64,000 nt of DNA from Batillaria attramentaria (lineage: Eukaryota > Mollusca > Gastropoda > Batillariidae), in NCBI GenBank assembly GCA_018292915.2, contig JACVVK020000326.1, forward strand, positions 136,001-200,000, in the 5' to 3' direction. Shown in pieces: positions 23,323 through 37,800 of the stretch. A program made the position numbers and the translations under genes. Below the pieces are notes generated by a model that saw only the letters and a list, made by a program, of their open reading frames with translations, was not told the DNA's origin and searched no databases. How positions within the stretch are numbered: the stretch's first letter is position 1; every line of letters starts with the position of its first letter.

Positions 23323-26300
23323 TAACATGCATGAAAACATAATCCTGCATGTATGCCTGTTGATAGCCATGTGAATTGCAGTTGTATCGTGTTCCAGCAT
23401 GCGGTATGCATGTCTCTATGTCTGTACGTACATGTATGTATGCATGTAAGTATGTATGTAAGTATGTATGTCTGTTAAAAAAATAAAAATAAAAAAAACT
23501 TAACAGGCTAGACTGCCCATACTGATAGGGGCAGTGGCTCAATTTAATTTTTCCACAGACAGAGCAAGTGCAATAATTTCTTAAACCCACGTACCTTCAC
23601 TTTGCCGTCAGACTCTTTCACACGGATCACAGTGCCAGGACCACCACCATCCTGATCGTTGAACTTCCAGTCTGGCCCTGTATGTTTAAACAAAAAAATT
23701 AGAATGTTAGGCAACCACTACAACTACCCCACAACAGTCAATAAGACAACAGCAAAATACGTAAAATGTGATTTTAAAAGGTTTCATTATGACACAGTCA
23801 CGGTTTCCTTACGAGCACCGTTTCCTCCCTTGCAAAGTCCAAGCATCGATTTCAGTGCCTGTCAACACGGAAAAAACTCACCCTTAACGACTCTGACGCC
23901 AAAGTCCAGGCTGTCCCTGTCTGTGGGCAGGAGTCTGGGGTCATGGTCCGTAACCTCCAGATCAAACCTGTCATCTTCATTGAAGCGGTACGCATTGTAG
24001 GTCCCGTTGTCCCATTTCACATAAATCCAGTCTGGACAAAAACAACGTGAAGAAAAAAAAAAATTAATCAATGAGACTCTAGTCTCATACATGTATCCAT
24101 ATGTTCATATCTACACACATTTGCATGTAAGACACAGTAACAAACAAACAAACAAACAAACAAACAAACAAACCAACCAGAACTGTCAAGTGACAGTCCA
24201 CTAGCTCCAAGTGTCTAGACATGGATGCACAGTTGCATGCTTATGCATACAAATGTCTAAAAACAACAAACAAACAAAACCCCCAAACAACAACAAAACC
24301 CACAGTGTCACAAATAAACAAACTCAAAGCCACTGCACAATACTTACTGAATTTTCTTATTAATTACTCTTGTGGAAAAGCAGTATGTATACTTCAATAA
24401 GACTTTCAAGATAATGCAGCCCATACAGCAAAAAACAACAACAACAACAACAACAACAAAAACAACAACAACAACAAAAATAACCCTTGTTTTGATTTAA
24501 ATGCAAATTTCACTTGCAAGTTACTCACTGTCGTTTTTGCTGTGATGGATGACAGTGCCTGGTCCGTCCGTGTCTTGATTTTTCCATTTCCAGTGTGGTC
24601 CTCTCCTCACACGGGTTCCCAATGGTGGCAGCACATTGTTCTTGACCTTCTCTGCAGGACACATCACAAACATGGAGTTTGATCTAACTGAAGGAATACA
24701 AAATCTTGAGACTTTTTTCAGTGTTCCCGATTAAGCACACTTAAGTTGACACACAAACTTGAGAACAGCACATCACAGGGGACGCACATTTTTGGTCCCT
24801 CATAATGCACCATTTGGTAAGCATGCGGGTTCTTCACGATTCGTTATGGCTGATACGCTACTATTCACATACATCTCTCCTACTGGAATGCTTTTGTAAC
24901 CACCACCAACAAATGGGTTTGACTTTCAGACTTCTTATACCAAAAGAATGGTAATGGTAATGGTAGACTTCTCCTCGGCGCACATGTCCATCTCTGCTGA
25001 AATGCTCACGGCGCCGCAGGGCTGGAGGACGAAGCAGTGAAAGCCTGCTGCCGTTAAGCGCTACTTTGTGTGCAAACCTCCACCCTGCTATTCACTTTGG
25101 TGCGTGTGTACACGAAGGCGAGACAGGCACCGCAGACGAGTCTGCACATGGATTTGACTCGATATGGAAAGGAAAAATCCCACCATATTCCTGCCCGCCG
25201 GGGACTCGAACCCGGCAGCTCAGGATCCGAAGTCGGATGCCTTAACCACTAGACCAAAGACCATGGACCCTCAAAATTTACTCAAGGACCCTCAAAAATA
25301 TGGAGAGAGGGTCCCAATTAGGACTCTTGTATTATTTTTTGAATCACAGGGAACACTGTTGTTTCTCTCAAATTAGATTATTTTGCCATTATTATTTTGT
25401 TTGTCTATCTTCTCTAGTGTTACAAACATCGAGCGTCAACTTGGATCTGGCCCGAGCTAGTTCACACACCAATCCCTTGAACTTGACAAAGGAAATTGTC
25501 TCGGGACTACTGTTTGGCAGAGTTTGGCAGAGTGTGGGCTAATATGTTCTTCATCCACTCTTGCTTGTCACATACATGTATGTGTCAAGACAGAACTGAC
25601 CTTCATCCTCAAACACATTGCCGAAATCATCAGCCTCTGGTTCCTCTTCCTCTGCAGGCTCCTTCTGTAGTCGCTTCACCTCCTCCACAATAAGCTCCTG
25701 TACACATCAAATGACACAACTTTGTACACACAACACACATGCACATAAAACACACTCACACATCACACACAAGTTCCAGCATGCGCTCATCAGTGCTGTA
25801 GTCGTCTTTATGCTTCTTCACCATTCTGTACACACGCCCAATAGTTTGCTGAAGTGTAAAACATTTTTTAAAATGTCTTAGACATGGACAAATGTAGGAG
25901 AAAAAAGAAATTCTGCCTTTACACATAAAAAACTTTCTTACAACAAAACAAATTCTGCCTTTACACATCAAAACTTTCTTACAGTATGCCAAACATAATG
26001 TTCCACGCAGTTCAACTAGGCTTCTGTAAGCTTGGAAGATGTTGCTCCTGCAAATCATGATGTACTCAGGCACACGCACAATTAATTCAGGGCTTAAAAT
26101 GGCCCCTGACCCAAAAGGAGGACAAGTATGTAGAAGCATTTACTGATTTAGTGACGAAACTGGCAAAGCTGCAAGTCTTGGAGTAAGTTAAACTTGTACT
26201 GATTAATAAGCTGATTTAGTCAATGAAGGGGTTGTTTCTGAGGATGGTCGCTCAAAGTCACCTACTGCCTATTTGCCACCTGTTTAATTTCCTATTATTT

Positions 26301-29300
26301 TGCAAAGCAGACTGTGACGCTAGGGGTGTGCAGGGGCATGCTCCCCTGAATTTTCTTCTTAATTACGGGTGGGTGGGTGTTTGGGAGTTTTTTCTTTTTT
26401 GTCTTTTTTGGGGGGAGAGGGGGGGGGGGCGATGGGGGGAGGGGTGGGGGAGGGTTTTTTTCTCACTACTATGGGTGATATCAAAGATAGATTTTTAATT
26501 ACACCAAAATCTGTGTAAATTGGTGCACTCTGATGTGATTTTAAGTATTTCAGAGGAGGTTACACTTTTTTGAGAGGAAAAGGTTTAGCATTAGACTAAA
26601 ACCTGTGCAGTGTGGTGTGTTTTGGCACGAATTTACCGGTAAGTGCTTCAGAGGAGGAAAACACGTACACTCTTTGAGAGGAGGAACATTTTTGGCCAAA
26701 GATGGAAATCCGCAAAAAGGTGAAAGACTTTAAGCCTGAATTAATTTTTTTTTTTTTAAGCAGCAAACTCGAGTATATTCAAAGTGCAAGCCAAATTTAA
26801 CTCCACGCAGACAATGAAATAATTATTATTATTATTATTTTTTAGTTAGGCCACCAATGCACAACCTGAAACTTACTAGGTAGGAATTGAGGTAAGGAGG
26901 AGAGGAGGGGAGCCAGTAATAATAATAATGATAATGAATACAGTTTATATAACGCCTATCTGTTTTCTACAAAACACCCTTTGCGCTCACGCACGCACAC
27001 GCACACACACACACACTGAGTGCTGATGAAACAGTGGTCGGATTACAGCTCGAAAGCTTGCCTAAAGAGGTAGATCCTTAAATGGGCTTTGAATTGAGTC
27101 AGCATGGGAAGATCCCTAATGGTGGAAGGTAAAGCGTTCCAGACAGAGGGGGCAGCGTAAGAAAATGAATGATCACCAGCTGACTTCAGTATGTCTCATC
27201 AAGGTGACGATAAACATCAGTGCCGATGAAGCTTACCTTTTCTCCCGTGGCCATGTTGACTGATATGGCAGCAACAAGTTCCAGCATGCGCTCATCAGTG
27301 CTGTAGTCGTCTTTATGGTTCTTCACCATTTTGTACACACGCCCAATAGTTTGCTGAAGTGCAAAACATGAAAAAAAAATGTCTCAGACATGGACAAATG
27401 TGTTATTTACCACAGTCAACTGAACCACAAATGTTTTGAGTCATATAACCCATGGCAACTGGATAACGTACGTAACAGGTAATACAGATAATAGCGTCAA
27501 AGTAGGTATCATTGAAGCCTGTGCCCACAAGATTTTGCAAGTAACCATGTTGGCAAGTATGTATGTATGTATGTGTGTATGTATGTATGTATGTATGTAC
27601 ATGTATGTATGTATGTATGTATGTATGTATGTACAATGTATGTATGTAAAAAGCTGTAACCCCCCGCCAAAAAAAAAAGAAAAAAAAAAAAAAAAGAGTC
27701 TGCTTGCTGTTATAAGTGCAATATTTGTGAATATAATTTAGGAATCATCACCAATTCGAGGCCATTCTGACAGTACATGGTAGTCAAATACCGGCACATG
27801 ACTTTGCATTTAACTTGGCTGTGTGGCAAAGGGCTAACAAAAAAAAAAAAAAAAGAAAAAAAAAAAAGAAGAAGAAGAAAAAAGATCTAAAAAAAAGAAA
27901 ACAAGCCTTGTAAAGCAGTTGTGTCTTGCTAGGTAAAATGGCTCACCTGCACTTTGTAGTAGCGACAGAGACGTGTGATGTCGGACTTTTGCACTAGCTC
28001 TCCTCCACTAAGGTTGGCAAGGGACTCCATGAACTTCTGCACAATTAATAGCACATTATTATGTACCAAACTCCCATTTGCATACACGAATCAAACTGCA
28101 AGCAGCCATGTTATCATCTGAAGTGGTAAAAGCAGAACATCAGAGTGTTTTTGTTTTTTTTAAACGTCTCTCGACTTCTGATCTTCCATGCAAATAAAAA
28201 AAATCTAACCTTGTCAGGTGCTTTGCCCATAGGAATCCAAAAGATCGGCTTGGGTGTTGATTTGTGTTTTTTTGAGGAAAGTTCAGACATCAGCTGAACC
28301 AGTGAAAATTTCACCTGTTAGATAAAGGACAGCATCACAAAACTGAGCACACAACAATGAGAAACCAGAAATTCAGTCTGATCTGCACATGCGCAGAAAG
28401 CAACACTCTACAACTGTCTGTAGTGAACAAGTGTGACTGAAGCAAATGTTGCATAATACTGAAAAATCTTTGATTTACTGCAGTACGGTAAATGGCTTAA
28501 GTGCCTTGCTAAAGTGACATACTGCGTAGTATTCAAAAATGAGTTCTTTCATTTGGCTTCTTCACAAAATTTCCATAGATTCTTATTTTCTGTTTCTTTT
28601 TTTCACATTGTTAGTGACATGTTCCCCCTTTCCTTTCTTCACCAACCAGCTAGGATAACATACCACACACCTTCGATAAAAGCATCTGGTAGGATATGCC
28701 GATGCAACAGAGATTTAGATACAAGCTTCATAAATGATGTCATTCACTAGGAAAGATCCCAAAGGCAAATGTGCACCAAATGATGAAGAATGGTGGTGAG
28801 CATGCAAGTCCTTCAAGCAATTACCTGGTTCATGTTGCTCTGAACGTCTGATCCGGTTTCCACCGTCTCATCAGTGGGACGACCGTCAGTGATGAAAATG
28901 ATGCGAGGGCGTACTTTGTACACACCAGAAATATTCACGATACCACCTGAAAACAGAGACAATGTTTATTTAGTATTTTATTATTTTAAAAAAAGCTCCA
29001 CGTCAGTTTTTCATTCAATTCACACACCGGGGAAGCATAAACATACGTAAACAAACACAAACATATTTAACACACATCAACATAAACATTCATAACCCAA
29101 AACAAACATGTATAAACATGCATAAACATACATAAACATACCTCTGCCTTTGTTAGCAGCAAGACAGACCAGCAGAGCCTCCATGAAGGGTGACCGACCT
29201 CCACTGTCGTCAATAGATTCTGCGGGACAAATACAACGTCTGATAATGACAAAAGGCTGAACAAAAATCATACAGCATATTCTTTGAACTGAACTTCAAC

Positions 29301-31784
29301 TCAGACACCTTCCCTAGAAAAACAAAACAAAACAAAACAAAACAAAACAAAACAAAACAAAAAATGCTAGGTTTTCCTGTGATAATGTCAAACATAGGTA
29401 GCTGGCTAAACAGGTTTGCCTGGGGATGATGAATTACAAGAAAGATACCTACCTATAGCATCACGGACAAGGGTAAGATCATTGGTCAGATGCTGCACCA
29501 CTCTGGCTCTCCCTCCCATTGTAACCACAGCGATGTTCTCCTCCAGGTCCATCTCATCCATCAGATCTTCAATACCTGCACAAAAACGCGGGCGATGTGC
29601 CGTCAAATCTGCTACACCCATCAGCAACACAAACACGGGCCACAATTTGTTAACTTCGGGCATACACACAGGTACACATGTTCATACACAAAAACAAACA
29701 GAACTACATATACAGCAAGAAAGTAGAATGCTGGCTCCGCATGTAGAAGTCAAGGTTAGGGATTTTAGTCCCGGGTTAGAGTCTAGCCTCGAACTAAACT
29801 AGCTCTAGGGTTAAATTTTCTGTTGTTTTTTTTTGTTTTAAATCAGGAAGCGGGTCCATTCCAGCAAGATGTCTAAGCCGTTATAGAAGGATTTATTTCT
29901 TCCTTTCTTCGCCTCCTTTTTTATATAATTTTGTTTCTTGGTTTCTTTCGTCCTAGTCTGGGTTAGGCCCGTAGCCGTGGGTTAAATTAACCTCAACTTT
30001 TACATTCGGGCCCTGTTCAGAATGAATTGCACTGGACAGTCCCCAAAGGAGAAACTGTATTTGTATTTATTAAAGTCCCATTACTGTGGTAAGGAAAATT
30101 TGGGCTGCTCCCCCCTGAGGGAGTGCGTCGCCATATTACACAGACGTACATAGTGTGTGTGTGTTTTCCATTCCGCTACCTTCCCACATGGAATGGTATC
30201 TTAAACATGCACACTACATATTCCTTCAAAATGTCACCCATGGCTTGACAATTAATGATTACATGTCATTAGCAACCCCACCTAGTAACAGACTGCAAAC
30301 CAACACAAGCACTGGCTATCCTGATGAACCACAGTGACACTATTCTAAACATGCTAACCATCAACAAAACTGAGGGCTGTTTCCTTGACATCGTCCAGAT
30401 ATCCTTCCTGCACGATGCTCTCGGACACATCAAGGCACAGTATGGTGTCCAGGCACTTGGCACGCGGAGCAGCAACCTCTTCTGCAAAACAGACACACAC
30501 TATGACAATGGAATACTGGTTGGCTGGTTGAGGGTGTAACACCTTTTCCCATCACACATGGGTGATATATAAGGCAGGGCAACAAGGAAATTGCCAGCAC
30601 AAATATTTGGCCCCAGCAGGGATCTGAACTTATGACCCGAGCAATGAAAGTCCAACGCTGTACCAAGCTGGCTATCCTGGCTCCCCTACATACAGTGTAT
30701 GTGCAAGCTTATTTTTAAACAAGATCCACTAACAACAATTAATAAATAAATAAATAAATAAATAAATAAATAGGTGGTCTAGTGGTTAAGAGACTTGTCA
30801 CCAATGCGAGAGGTCAGAGGTTCGAGTCCCACTCGGGGCAAAGAATTTTTCCCTCTCATATGTGGCACCGTTCATTGGGGCTGATCGTCGGGGGTTCTTT
30901 CCGGGTACTCCGGCTTCCTCCCCCTCTGCTTTGGAAATGTTCAGCCCACCAAAATTTGAAAAATAAATGCAATTTTACATTCCGAAATTTAAATAGCTGA
31001 GCTGACCCTTCGCACCCCATGACTGTAATGTGTTTATGTCCGGTGTGTGAGAGAATGCATGTGATTCACGTGAGCGTGCGTGTTGGGTTCAGTTCGCGGC
31101 GCTTTGAGCCGATTCATGAAATCGGGTAAAGAGCCTATACAATATTCATTATTATTATTACTATTAAAAGGACACAAGGAGGAAGAAACTAGCAGAATCC
31201 AACAAGACAATGAAGGCTTTCAATTTCCAGCTACACCCAAAACAAAACACCGAGTAAGAACCAAAAGTCAAAACCAGTACATGTGGGGGGTGGGTGGAGG
31301 TTTGGGGGTTTAACGTCCTTTTCCACCGCATAGGGTGATAACAAAGAAGCGGCAACGATGAAAAAACCAGTACATGTACTGACCTTCTTGCAATGCATAA
31401 CTGACTGACTCCGTCAGTCTCTGGGCAAGATCAGACTGACCTCGCAGGCTGCCACGGATACTGATCCAGTCTAGGAACTGCTCAGCCCGTGTCACTGAAA
31501 GTAGTGAAAAAGTACAAATCAAAAACCAGCCATGCCCCCCCCCCCCCCCCCCAAAAAAAAAAAAAAAAAAAAATTGTCTTGATTCAGAACTACTGTAATT
31601 ATTGATAAAAATTTCAATAGATTTCTACAATTTTTGCTTTATCAGTGCATGCACTTCTAGTCACAGAGCTATGTGCTGGATAACTCTACAGCTCTTAATT
31701 AAATTAAAAAAGAACAGAGAGAGATGATGATGATGATGATTGGGCATTTAGGCATTGCTGCCTACCTTACAGGCTGTCATGAAC

Positions 31785-31822
<38 letters not shown>

Positions 31823-32110
31823 ACAACATACTGTCTCCAGCTGCATCTTCTGAGGTTGTGCCTTTCTTTGGTGAAGACTGGGAAGTTTTCTCTCTGAAAA
31901 AAAAAAAGTTCAAGACATCAGACAAGAACACACAAAAAGGCCAAATGAGCATCAGTAAATACTAATAGCAAATATTTCAACTGGTGATGAGAGCTCATGA
32001 AGATCACACAACACCATAAGAGTTACTACAACTTCAAAAACAAAAGCATGCATTTTTCAAAAGGTGCAGCATCATACAAGGCCTCCAATGCACCAGCTTC
32101 TATGTGCACG

Positions 32111-32143
<33 letters not shown>

Positions 32144-34795
32144 GGCCAGCAAGATGATGTGGCAACAGTTATTGGTTGAGGACAGCGAAGAGGTGGGTTT
32201 TCAGATTTTGCTTGAAGGATGGGTTTGTGTCTGCATATCTGATTGATGCTGGGAGATCATTCCAACAAGTCGAACCCTGGTATTAAAAAAAAAACGATTA
32301 CGTGTAACACCTCTGTATATATATAAAACTGAACTATGTGGTGCAAACCTGTCCTTACCTGCTGTTATTATCCCCAGAACTGCTGGATGAGTCCGACCCA
32401 GGAGGTGATCTTCGGCCGTTTTTCTTTCTTTCCCCACTGTCAGTTTTGCCTAGTTTCCTCCTGCGAACACACGTATGTGTAAATAAATAAAATGGCTGAA
32501 CAGACAGTGCAAGAGCACGGTAACAGATACCTGCTTCCTCTCTGGCAGCTGTCGAGGTATAGTGGTTTGGTTCACTGCTCTTGTGTGAGTTTGAGCGAAA
32601 CATTGTGCTTACCCGGTACTCCCAAACGTGCCTGTTTTCTCTGGCTGTGTGAACTGGGTCTGTTTCTGTAGCTTGTCTGACTGAATTGAATGGTTTTCAG
32701 GTGGACTGTTCAGTTAGGGTAGCAGTCACCCCCCAAAAAAACAACAACAACAACAACAACAACAACACCCACACACACTGATAACCTGCCCCCCATTACA
32801 TTCCAATCACATCTTGTGGCGTGGGACATTAAACCCAACTAACCAAGCAACCCCATTCCCCTTCGACAAACTCTGACTCAAGGAGGTTCATGCAGCAACT
32901 GCTCTCAGTCCAGCCCAAGAAAAAGTTGGAAGAAACCTGACACCTGAAAACCATTCAATTCAGGCGACTAACGAACAAAAGTGAAGCTGAATTGCCTGCA
33001 AATTAAACACAAAAAGGGGTACCTGGCACCATTCTGGCTCGCTGGAGAATCCTGTTCCTGCTTGGGACCATCACCACTTGCTGCTGCATCTGCGTAAGTC
33101 TTCGGTAATGTGAATGATCCATACGAATCCGCTGCACTTGTTGGTTCTGGAAACATGCTCTCTGGGAGACGGAGACTCTCCGACTGGTTGGTCAACAGCT
33201 CCTGAATACATAAGATGAAGGAATTTTGTAAAGATATATATATATATACATGTACTATTACATATAATATCTGGGAGAGAAAGGCTGCTGACTTCTTTAC
33301 AATCAGAGTAGCAAAACACTAAAGTCTTGGTGGTGTGTGTGCGTGTGTGTGTGTGTGTGTGTGGGGGGGGGGGGGGGAATAGAGAAGTTGATTTGCCGCA
33401 AATCGCTACAACCTACTAGTTTTTTCACTGTATGCTAATTTTTGTGCAGTGGTCAGGCCTTCATATCTGCATCAGACATTGATTCATGTTTGAAATGTCC
33501 GATAGCTTTTTTTACCCAGGTAAACGTATGTCCCCTATCATTTCTACACCACAATGGGCATGGTAAATGTCTTATACATGTACTTTTGCAGTCAGCCAGG
33601 ACATATGTCATATTATAGTGTTTTTTTTTTTTAAAACTACTTTATTATCCCTTTTCCGGAAATTCGGGCTGCTTCGCTCGGAAGACCAATACCTATTTTT
33701 TTTTGTTTTTTTTTTTTTGTTTTCAATTTTGTTGGAGGAAGAAAGCTGGATAACCTGGAGAGAAACCCCCCAATGAGCAGGCTGGTTAAAGCCAGGAAAA
33801 CCAATATCACATACGATGTCACAAGCTCGACCTGGGCTCGCACCTACGGTTCACTGCGACAGTGGTGACAGCAGTTCAGTAGCGCAAAGAGTAAGTCTGG
33901 TGTGCAACCCATTAGACCACCGTTCATCCTGTTCCCATGGATATGAAGCCCAACGCTCAATCTTAAGAGCCCAACATGTGCACATGCATGCATGTGTGAT
34001 CACACAAACAAGAGAAGGAACCACTCACTCCTCAGTATTTTACACAAGTTCACAACAACAACACCAAAAATCTGCACCTCTTGTTTCGTCCCTTTCGTTG
34101 TGAAGGCTTCAGCATCAGACAACGCCTTGGTGAAACTTCTGTGAGCGGACTGCCCACCCACAGCCCCCAGTTCATCCGGAGGGGTCGAGAGTCCCTCCCT
34201 GACCGTCCCCACAGTGAGCGACTGTGGCACTCCTTGGACCTTCAGCTGTTGGAGCTCCTGGCGCAGTTTGTTAAGCTCAATAAGAGACGCCTGATACTTC
34301 GACTCGTCCTTTACTTGCTGTTGAACTACCTGCAACATGCCATGATGATTCAATGAAACTTTAATTTCAAATGGATGAGGTGTTGACATAGCTGCAGATG
34401 CTGCCATTTTGCATACCTGTCATTGCTAACACCATAAAATTTTTTTTTTAAATACAAAGCGAGACTAAGCAATTAAAATGACATTATATATGCAGCCAAC
34501 ACTGAAACAAGAAACGTAATACAACTGGGACAAATGTTACGAAACCATGAAACTGCATGTACCAAATAATATTATATGCGTGCCCAGAGTACATGTATAT
34601 GGATTTTCATGCACACCGAAAACACTATTTTAATGCCCATGACCCACCTCAGCATGGAGATATCACCATTTCTCCATGCACATCCAATAACACCACTACT
34701 GACCCGTAACATGAACAAAATATGGAGTGGGAGGTTAACAGCTGTCATGACACATGTATATATAGAGAATATGGACTGGATTGTAGTCTGCACAA

Positions 34796-34855
<60 letters not shown>

Positions 34856-37800
34856 CGCCCTCAGACCAACAAACACTCAAGTTGAGTAAATGGAAAACAT
34901 GGGGATGACCACAGCATACAAAAACCGAATTCTTGTCACACTATAAAGAACACTGTAATGCTTGTTATGTCACAGATGCTGTCCCTAGAGTGAGATGGCT
35001 GAGAACTACAGAGGGCGAGAAGGAAAAATTTCAGTGAGAAAATGAAAAAAGGAATAGATACTTATAAGTTTGAGCGCAGCACTACAAAGAAAAGAGTAAG
35101 AGTGCAGGAAAACATGTTAACTTTTTGACCCCCCCCCCACCCTATCCTTATGATTATTCTATCATGAAATCATCCCCCCGCCCCCCCCCCCCCCCCCCCA
35201 AAAAAAAAAAAAAAAAAAACCAAACCAAACAAAACAAACAAACAAAAAACAAAAACAAACAAAAAACAAAAACAAACAAAAAACAAAAACAAACAAAAAC
35301 CCAAGCACCAAAACAAACAACAAAAAAACAACCCAACAACAAATGATTAATGTTTAACATACGAAACACACAAACAACAGTAACAAAACCACCACCCGAG
35401 CCATCACCAACAACAAAAACGAGCCACTCATACAAGCGTAAATACCAAGAACAAAATACAAGCATGTAACCAAGTGACACCAGGGCTTTTTCCAGCAGCT
35501 CAATGGGTGGACAAAAGAATACATTGTATACTATTGTTAGCAATACAAGTTGGGACAGTGAGCTTACATTTTTTCCGATGAATCTGTTTCTAGTCCTGAC
35601 CACATGTTTAAGGGCATGACGAGTTTCCAAAATAGTAAGAAACAGATGACGGTGACGGCAAGAGAAAGCGCAGCCGGTGTCAATGGGTTAATCCAAAATC
35701 TATAAATAGCCTACATGCTCTTGAAGGTCGTGCATAAATTTCTCATATTGCTGCTGCTTCCCAAGTGTGAGGGTCAACAACTCGGCCTTGAACTTTTGCA
35801 GCATTAATTCCACACGTTTGTCTCTTTGTACAGCCAGTTCCCGGCACTGTAACCCTGTGTCCTGCACTTGTCGCAGAGCACCATCTAGAAAGCGACGCCC
35901 GCGAGTCTCGTAACTGGCATACATGTTTCTCATGTCCTCCTGTGCCAGTCTCAATCTTGTGTCCCTATCCTACAGTCCACAAAAATGCCTGTGTGAGATA
36001 AATTTTCAGGAATAGGGAAGGCTTATCAGGTTATCTGGAATGTATACATCTCTAAATTTTCAAATCGGAAGCCCTACCAGGTACAAGGGTCACGCTGGTG
36101 TTTTGTACTTTGCAACAGAAAAAGCATGGGTTCGGTAAAAATGCGTACACATCAGACGGGAGGTTTTGATTTTAATGATGTCAGCCTATGAAATGAACCA
36201 AAGCGCCACAAATGGTTGGACAGAGCGCTTGATATTGTCAATCAACTGGCAAGTGACCAGTGTAATCTAACTCACACTGCGCACTGCTGACTGCCCTCCG
36301 GCCGTAATTGACAATGGATTAATCCACCAAGCAGGGAGGCTATACGAATATGCAGAATTCCCTTGAAAACACGTAAGGTGTCCCCAAAATGCACCCCAAA
36401 AAAATACAATAAACGTGACCCCTGCAGCAACCTATGCAATATTCAAATCAGCCACGGGAATCCCTACTTCACAAACTTACAGAACACTGGAAATCCATCT
36501 TCAAGGCTCCGCTACCTGCTTTATTTAAATTCCAGTTCATGCAGAATGAAAAGGTGACACTTGGATCCAACTGGGTTACAATTCATGCAGCTAAACAATT
36601 AAAATACAATAGTGATAAGGTGGGTGATTTTTTAAAGAGGTCAGAACTGAAACGGGATATAAGCAAGCGACTACTAAAAGGAAAGGCACACTAAAACTAC
36701 GTGGTAGCTGAAGGACTGCATGTGCACAGAAGTTAAGGTGCTGTGAAATGGGACAGTGCATGAAAATGTGAGTAGAAACTGGATGATACAACAACTGGCA
36801 GACTTTCTAATACATGTACCAAGCTTCGACAAGTTAACATGTTACTATCTGTTAGCATTTACGCATGGTTTGGGTTAGAAATGGGTACGTATAAAAGCAA
36901 GACTGCAGAAGATACCAAAGTAATTAATACGAATATTAACTTTTTCTGTGTTCGCGTGGTTCCTTCAGCTACAGTGATTTTTAGCTTAAGCAGAAACAAA
37001 AAAAACAAAAAAAACCCCACGTGATTCAAGATGTGCACACACAATGACGACCATTACCTGTACACAAGACTCTTACCTTCTGAACATCTTCTATCATCAG
37101 CTGCTGTTTCTGTACATCCTGCTGCACTGTACTCATCATCACTGTCTGCTGCTTCTGAAACTCAGCTGACATTTGCTCAAACTGTGACGCCAGATTTTTC
37201 TTCAGATCTTCCAGCCAGTTTTGTTGCTGCTGCTGCAAGGTGCTCTCCATCTGCTTTAAACTAGCACGGTTATCCGACCCTGTCCGATCCAGTTTCACCT
37301 GCATCTCTCGCAGCGTCTTCCTGACGTCGTCCATGTCCTGACAGTGTGACTCTTGGTGAGTGGTGAGTCGTTCACTCAACGCTTGGAACCTCTCCTCGTT
37401 CTGGGTGTTGAGGAGGCTGAGGAGCGTGCCGTTCCCGTTTGAGGTGTCAGGGCTCAACACCTGAATGCTGGACTGGGACGAGGTCTCGATCACGTCCACA
37501 GACGGTGAAGCAGGGCAGCGTGATTCACGGTCACTGAGGTTACTAATGGAACCGCTTTCTCGGAAGGTGGTGCTGTTCCCCGCTGTTGAAGCGCTGCTGC
37601 TCCCGTGGAAGGAGTCGTACAAGTCTGTCGTATTTACAGAAGTCGAACGGAACGTCCCTCCTGAAAGCTGCACAAGCGAGGGTCTGTTTTCGGTACCTTC
37701 ATCATCATCACTCAGGGTCACATCCTCTAAAGAAAATTTACCCTCTGCTTGGTCTGGCAGAAGCTGCTGCAAAATCGCCTGTATTCTCTCTTTGTGAGGT

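Larger units (their letters stand above)
22561..25697 (-). other. Acidic linker and two MIB/HERC2 domains of the vWA gene
   Basis: Exons: 25601-25697 (acidic, EPAEEEEPEADDFGNVFEDE), 24529-24651, 23882-24031, 23595-23677 and 22561-22634. Domain 1 shows GTRVRRGPHWKWKNQDTDGP then GTVI…WIYVKWDNGTYNAYRF. Domain 2 shows FGVRVVKGPDWKFNDQDGGG then PGTVI…VRWDANGKIHEYNY. These are the hallmarks of the SH3-like MIB/HERC2 fold (G-x-R-V-x-R-G-P-x-W, then W-D-N/A-G). In Mind-bomb ligases the pair binds the substrate tail. Each domain is split by an intron after the GTVI segment, at matching positions. Confidence 0.5.
27237..30481 (-). other. von Willebrand A domain exons of the vWA gene
   Basis: Exons: 30359-30481, 29453-29575, 29142-29219, 28825-28946, 28210-28314, 27947-28036 and 27237-27353. 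The metal-site (MIDAS) motif DVSES is at residues 1012-1016, preceded by the beta strand DTILCL. The third coordinating loop appears as FITDGRP (D1123). The middle loop reads DDSGGRSPFMEALL, with Ser where many vWA domains have Thr. IFWIPMGKA and LANLSGGELVQ are later strand/helix elements typical of intracellular vWA folds. The MIDAS looks intact, so divalent-metal-dependent ligand binding is plausible. The last exon (QTIGRVYKMVKNHKDDYSTD…) may be just outside the fold. Confidence 0.5.
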
